From: Elmis aenea
Taxonomy: Eukaryota; Arthropoda; Insecta; Coleoptera; Elmidae
DNA length: 64,000 nt
Reading direction: 5' to 3'
Assembly: GCA_947652605.1 (NCBI GenBank)
Contig: OX393579.1
Location: forward strand, 25,937,674-26,001,673
Below, piece after piece: positions 60,384 to 64,000 of this stretch (positions are counted from its first letter, which is position 1; every line of letters begins with the position of its first letter). A model generated the notes under the pieces. The model made no database searches. It saw nothing but the letters and a program-made list of their open reading frames with translations, and was not told where the DNA came from. The translations under genes were made by a program, and so were the position numbers.

Positions 60384-60852
60384 TTAACGGTATTTAGATC
60401 CACCCCCAAAACCACCTCCTCCTGATCCAGAAGATGAGAAGTCGTGACCACCGCCAAATCCTCCATCACCGCCTCCGAATCCTCCATCACCGCCTCCGTG
60501 TCCACCGCCAAAACCACCATCACCCCCTCCATGGCCACCGCCAAAACCTCCATCATCACCTCCATGTCCACCGCCGAATCCTCCGCCACCACCACCTGAT
60601 CCACCAGATGGAAATCTACCGCCTCCGTGTCCACCATCATCACCACCTCCACCGGGTATGGTTTAGGTACATGAACTGGGTAAGGTTTATAAACTTTAAC
60701 AGCAACAGGAACTTTGACTGTGTAGGGTACTTTCTTGATTACAGGAACCGGTACAGGTACGGGATGTGGTACGGGAATTTGTTTGGTTAAAGTGATGTGG
60801 CTGATGCGTCCACCATCTCCTCCAGCTCCACCGCCGCCTCCTCCACTTTTCC
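60384..60852 (-). pseudogene. Glycine-rich / VPV-repeat cuticle-type protein fragment
   Basis: On the minus strand a Gly-rich start (WKSGGGGGGAGGDGG) runs into 'IPVPHPVPVPVPVIKKVPY', then 'TVKVPVAVKVYKPYPVHVPKP'. This is the Val-Pro repeat style of insect structural cuticle proteins. At about 60655 the frame changes. In the new frame the sequence becomes GGFGGGHGGG-type repeats ending 'GGGGFGGGSKYR' and a stop near 60387. In the VPV frame it stays open to 60200 as a low-complexity Val/Met/Asp/Glu protein with no known match. No signal peptide is seen. An AG acceptor-like site just upstream (about 60851) would make this a second exon. The fragment, missing start and frame break suggest a dead or partial copy of a secreted cuticle gene. 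It is the only host-like coding sequence in the window. Confidence 0.55.
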
Positions 60853-61154
60853 AGCTATTTCAAATGTCGCTGGATGGTGAATATGAATAACGTCTAGTTC
60901 TTGTGCAAGTTCTCGTACTGTTGTAAAGGGTTTATTTCCCACCAGAAATTTCAGGGTCTCCATATTAAAGTGCACTCGTTATCCTTCAAGCTCAATTCAT
61001 CGTCTCGAAACTTCTCAAATCATTTTCGAAACATCCGTTCACAAACATCATTTCCAAAAACATTTTGTGTGGTTTTTGTCGATTCACTTGCGTTATTTCC
61101 TCTCTTGTACTCGTAAAAAATAACATGTCGAATATGGTCTTTGGTCACTTTCAT
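60853..61154 (-). pseudogene. mariner transposase N-terminal relic
   Basis: From an ATG at 61154 (minus strand) the frame reads 'MKVTKDHIRHVIFYEYKRGN' then 'NASE', matching the first helix-turn-helix of mariner transposases. It continues to 'FEKFRDDELSLKDNE' with one TGA where Trp is expected. After a gap, another frame (from 60975) reads 'TVRELAQELDVIHIHHP', then 'IAGKV', the second helix-turn-helix. Homology ends at about 60850, directly against the cuticle-type Gly repeat. The catalytic half is missing here. Confidence 0.65.
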
Positions 61155-61330
61155 CTTTGATGCAAAAAAAAAATCATCAGCCGTATGCACTCTTGAAAAT
61201 TTGCAAACGCACTGTCCACTTCACTGCAAATAAAACAATATAACACATCATGCACCAATCTTACAAGACTTTGCTGTGGGGTCAGAGTCGGATTTGCATC
61301 ATTTACACCCCTAGGCAGAAAACATGACTA
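61155..61330. other. Spacer, possible hAT-like end
   Basis: 61283-61318 (CAGAGTCGGATTTGCATC, ACACCCCTAGGCAG) resembles the end of a CCTAGGCA-type hAT element. No gene. Confidence 0.35.
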
Positions 61331-61335
61331 CGCCC

Positions 61336-61536
61336 CAGTCAATGGCGTATCATCATCATCACCAGCGTGGACCCTGGTGCAAGTCTGTAACTTTGGCCAT
61401 AAAATATATATTTCTGAAAAAAACCTTAAAAACCTTTAAAAAACCTAATTTTGGGGGAACAAATCCTAATTGGCCCCACAAGCTTTCAAGCCCTGGTGCA
61501 GTCGTACCATCTGCCCCATAGGATGATACGCCACTG
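61336..61536. mobile_element. MITE with CAGT-GGCGTATCAT ends
   Basis: CAGTCAATGGCGTATCATC on the left is mirrored by GATGATACGCCACTG on the right. GCCC stands outside both ends. The body has two CCTGGTGCA blocks. Small frames on both strands follow from the symmetry. Confidence 0.6.
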
Positions 61537-61626
61537 GCCCATAAAAAAAAATTTAAAATTAAGTGAATTAAAAAAATATTTAAAAAAATACCAGTAGTAG
61601 GTAAATATGTATGATATATTGACATA

Positions 61627-62218
61627 CACGGTGTTTCTTAAATATTGCGAAAAAATTCAGGAGGTGATTCCTTATCGAAAATTAAGGGAGCTCTTCATTG
61701 AATTTTTTTCCATAGATGCCTCCTTTCGGAGTTACCCCGTTTAAGCGTTGTCGCCGCGTAAACGTCAAAATGAATCGTTTTATATTGGAATATTTGATGG
61801 TTCATGTTTACTTATTTTATTTTTTACTCAAAAAGTAGGGTTTACGAAAAAAACTAAAGAAAAAAAGTTTTTAAACAAACCAAGCTTTAAAAAAGAATTT
61901 AATTGCAAAATTTCAACACACCAAAACGTTCTGATAAAAATACCAACAGGGATCGCATTTTTCAGCCCCTGTGAAGGTGGGAGAAAATATTACTAAGGGA
62001 AACCTTTTAATAAGTATAAAATGCCTGCCAAATATCATTCTCCTACATTAATCCAAATTTGAGAAATAAAATAACCTAATTTTACCGCTACCCTTTAGGG
62101 GGGTGCAACTCCGAAAGGAGACGTCTAAGGAAAACATTTTATATAAAAGACCCCTCTTAATTTTCGGTAATAAAGAATCACCTCCTAAATTTTTTCGCAA
62201 TATTTAAGAAACACCACA
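61627..62218. mobile_element. CAGGGTGTTTC MITE, copy C
   Basis: Left end CACGGTGTTTCTTAAATATT after TA, right end TATTTAAGAAACACC. The interior matches copy B (ACCAACAGGGATCGCA, AAATATCATTCTCCTACATT), but the left arm is shortened by a deletion near 61740-61790. Confidence 0.75.
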
Positions 62219-62282
62219 TTCACTATTACAAAACTTACACAAAAACATAAAAATTTGCGTCTTGCTTTTTTTCTTAAAAATC

Positions 62283-62490
62283 GTTTATTTTACCGGAGTT
62301 ATCTATTGTAAATTTATTTGCGATAGATAGTATTGCCAAGGCGTTGAGTTTGTTTTCTTTTATTGTAGCTCTGCTCTTAAATACGTTTTAAATCTTTTTA
62401 ATAACGAAAAACTACGTTCCGCGGAAGAATTAGTCAAATGGGTGCATAGAAATATTCTTAATATAATATAAATATTAAGTTTCCTGTACG
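62283..62490 (-). pseudogene. hAT (ZMYM/52K-type) transposase C-terminal relic
   Basis: Minus strand: 'LRIFLCTHLTNSSAERSFSL', then 'LKRFKTYLRAELQ' and a stop, matching the conserved L----TSSAERSFS-LKRIKTYLR end of a hAT transposase group often annotated as zinc-finger MYM-type. A shift of frame continues 'NKLNALAILSIANKF'. Flanking CCTAGGCAATTGCC and TTTGCCTGTATGTAGATCCG near 62835-62875 could be the element's terminus, so a decayed copy spans roughly 62240-62880. The 272-bp hAT at 62560 sits in it. Confidence 0.65.
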
Positions 62491-62559
62491 TACTCGACGT
62501 ATCTCTAATTTTTATGATTTGTGGAGGAAAAACGCCCCATTTTGTTCGACGCCCTAGGC

Positions 62560-62831
62560 CAGGGGTGTCAAACTTGCGGCCCGCGGGCCGCATGCGGCCC
62601 GCAACGAACATTTTTGCGGCCCGGCCAATATACCGGCACACAATAATACCTATATAATAAAATAACAAACCGACGCAGAATAAAAATAAGATAGGTAGAA
62701 TACGCTAAACGTTTTTTTAAATTATATTCTTTTTTTGCTATTATTAAACAAAAAAAAATTTTTTTTGCTGCCCACCTAAAGTTAAACATTGTTTGTATGG
62801 CCCAAGTTAGCCATTGAGTTTGACACCCCTT
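62560..62831. mobile_element. hAT MITE, CAGGGGTGTCAAACT ends
   Basis: Left CAGGGGTGTCAAACTTGCGG. The right end reads inward AAGGGGTGTCAAACTCAATG. An exact CCCTAGGC duplication is at 62552-62559 and 62832-62839. A GC-rich run of GCGGCCCGC palindromes follows the left end. This end is common in animal hAT elements. It lies inside the ZMYM-type hAT relic. Confidence 0.9.
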
Positions 62832-62913
62832 CCCTAGGCAATTGCCTAGATTTGCCTGTATGTAGATCCGGCTATGTGTGGGGTTAAAATACACATCAGG
62901 CATAAGGCATAAG

Positions 62914-63300
62914 TACGGTGACCATCCGTACTGTATTATACAGTACAGTACTGTATTTTAAGGCGCTGTACTGTATAATTTAAACAGAAATAAATGTACT
63001 GTATTTTATTTTTTTGTACTGTATGTAGGTACCTACTGTATTTTTAATGTAATGAAAATTATTGTGCTAAATATAACCCAACTTTTTACATAGCGCGAGC
63101 CACAAACATATAATTCAATATAATTTCCATCTTCAAAATTCGTCAGAGCAAAAAATTAACAAACTTCATCCACATTTTTTGTTCCATTCTTCCTAACACA
63201 TTTTTTGTTCCGGTCTTCTTAAAAAAATAATCGTGAAAGCAAAAAAAAAAGTAATCCACTTTTTGTACCGTATTTTTGTCTAGAAATAATGGTCACCGTA
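62914..63300. mobile_element. hAT-type MITE, TACTGTA arrays
   Basis: Ends TACGGTGACCAT agree exactly in inverted orientation. An exact GGCATAAG duplication is at 62906-62913 and 63301-63308. TGTACTGTAT and ACAGTACTGT blocks fill the first 120 bases; the right side has fewer. No coding capacity. Confidence 0.85.
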
Positions 63301-63308
63301 GGCATAAG

Positions 63309-64000
63309 GCTATTCCTTTGTTTTAGTATAATATTTGATGAACACAAGTAAAATTTTGGAATCTTGTTATCTGATTGATTTTAATTAATAAGCGAGTTTG
63401 TACAATCATTGATAATTGCGTTAAAACGACAGACAGAATGCTCAACCTTGTTTTGCAAATTTCTTATTTAATAATATAAGCAAGTAAATGTACTTTTAAA
63501 ATTAACGTAGACGTTTCTATGACACTATATAAAAAAACAATTATGTATTCAAAGATATAAAAAAAATGAAAATAAATAACAAAATCGAATCGACTTAACA
63601 AAAAATTCTTAACATCATTAAAAAAAGGGAAGTATTAGTGATCAAAAAAGTACTTTTAACCAAATTTAAAAAGTAGTCAAAAAAAACTAATAAAATTAAA
63701 CAAAATTTAGTTACATCGCCAGAACTGACACCTTTGCTGTATATTTAATAATAAGCAAGTTGTCGATGGTTATTTTTAAAAGAAAATTAATTCGACCATT
63801 ATTTAGCTCTTCAAGTTATTTGAGAATGAGTGGAGGAAAACACAAAAAAAAATAAAGATTGAAGAAACTAACGAACGTTGCTAAATATAAACATAAAATT
63901 CGTTGTTGAAGGACAAAAAATACAAGAAAAAAACTTACAAATTTTCGATAGTCCCAGAACAAGGATTCAAAAATTAAAACTCAAATTTTTTTTAATGAAA
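63309..64000. other. No gene recognised
   Basis: AT-rich to the end of the window. Confidence 0.5.

Noticed and set aside
60434..60790. Plus-strand His/Arg-rich frame
   Set aside because: Antisense of the Gly-rich repeat; no independent support.
62360..62903. Two longer minus-strand frames across the 62.56-kb hAT
   Set aside because: They run through transposon ends in the wrong frame; only the SSAERSFS segment at 62.36-62.49 kb is meaningful.

Overview
This window looks like eukaryotic, almost certainly arthropod and most likely insect, nuclear DNA. It is strongly AT-rich, has no operons, no ribosome binding sites and almost no long reading frames, and is packed with animal-type transposable elements: hAT, piggyBac, Tc1/mariner/pogo, MULE, Helitron, Penelope and non-LTR elements. 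A glycine-rich/VPV-repeat cuticle-type protein fragment and TTAGG-type motifs fit an insect. I see no CRISPR array, tRNA or rRNA. I see no intact single-copy host gene. The window reads as intergenic or intronic sequence built up by repeated insertion.

Layout. 0.46-1.54 kb: an internally deleted piggyBac element that keeps a spliced gene stub. 1.6-5.9 kb: a pogo/Tigger-like end, a foldback element, and two hairpins (one perfect, with 42-bp arms). 6-12 kb: nothing recognisable apart from a GC-rich, promoter-like patch at 8.9-9.1 kb. 12-17 kb: hAT miniature elements and foldbacks. 18.1-20.9 kb: a dead reverse-transcriptase gene cut by a Penelope insertion and by a TA-flanked MITE that itself carries a second MITE. 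22.6-26.9 kb: mariner and MITE relics, a 16-bp minisatellite inside a foldback, and a hAT element built on TTACCGGTAA repeats. 28.5-30.4 kb: a small Helitron, MITEs and a 54-bp hAT relic. 34-38.8 kb: two hAT elements and a second piggyBac-type MITE. 41.2-43.9 kb: a 5'-truncated Jockey-clade retrotransposon, the longest reading frame in the window. 44-48 kb: a hAT MITE, a second reverse-transcriptase relic and a hAT transposase tail nested in another hAT. 48.7-50 kb: a mariner pseudogene interrupted by a repeat also present at 23.7 kb. 51.1-52.6 kb: a large, nearly perfect hairpin. 54.7-59.5 kb: hAT elements, a Myb/SANT-type relic, a (TGCG)n microsatellite and a MULE relic. 60.2-61.2 kb: a cuticle-protein fragment abutting a mariner fragment. 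61.3-63.3 kb: a cluster of MITE and hAT elements.

The best-supported pattern is that twelve hAT-type insertions can be delimited by 8-bp target duplications. At least six of them carry, just inside different termini, arrays of different self-complementary short motifs (TTACCGGTAA, TCCCGGGA, ATAACGTTAT, AACCGGTT, ATATCGATAT, ACAGTACTGT). The two piggyBac-type elements also carry subterminal palindromes. All coordinates, duplications and translations were read by eye. Family names rest on recalled motifs rather than database searches.
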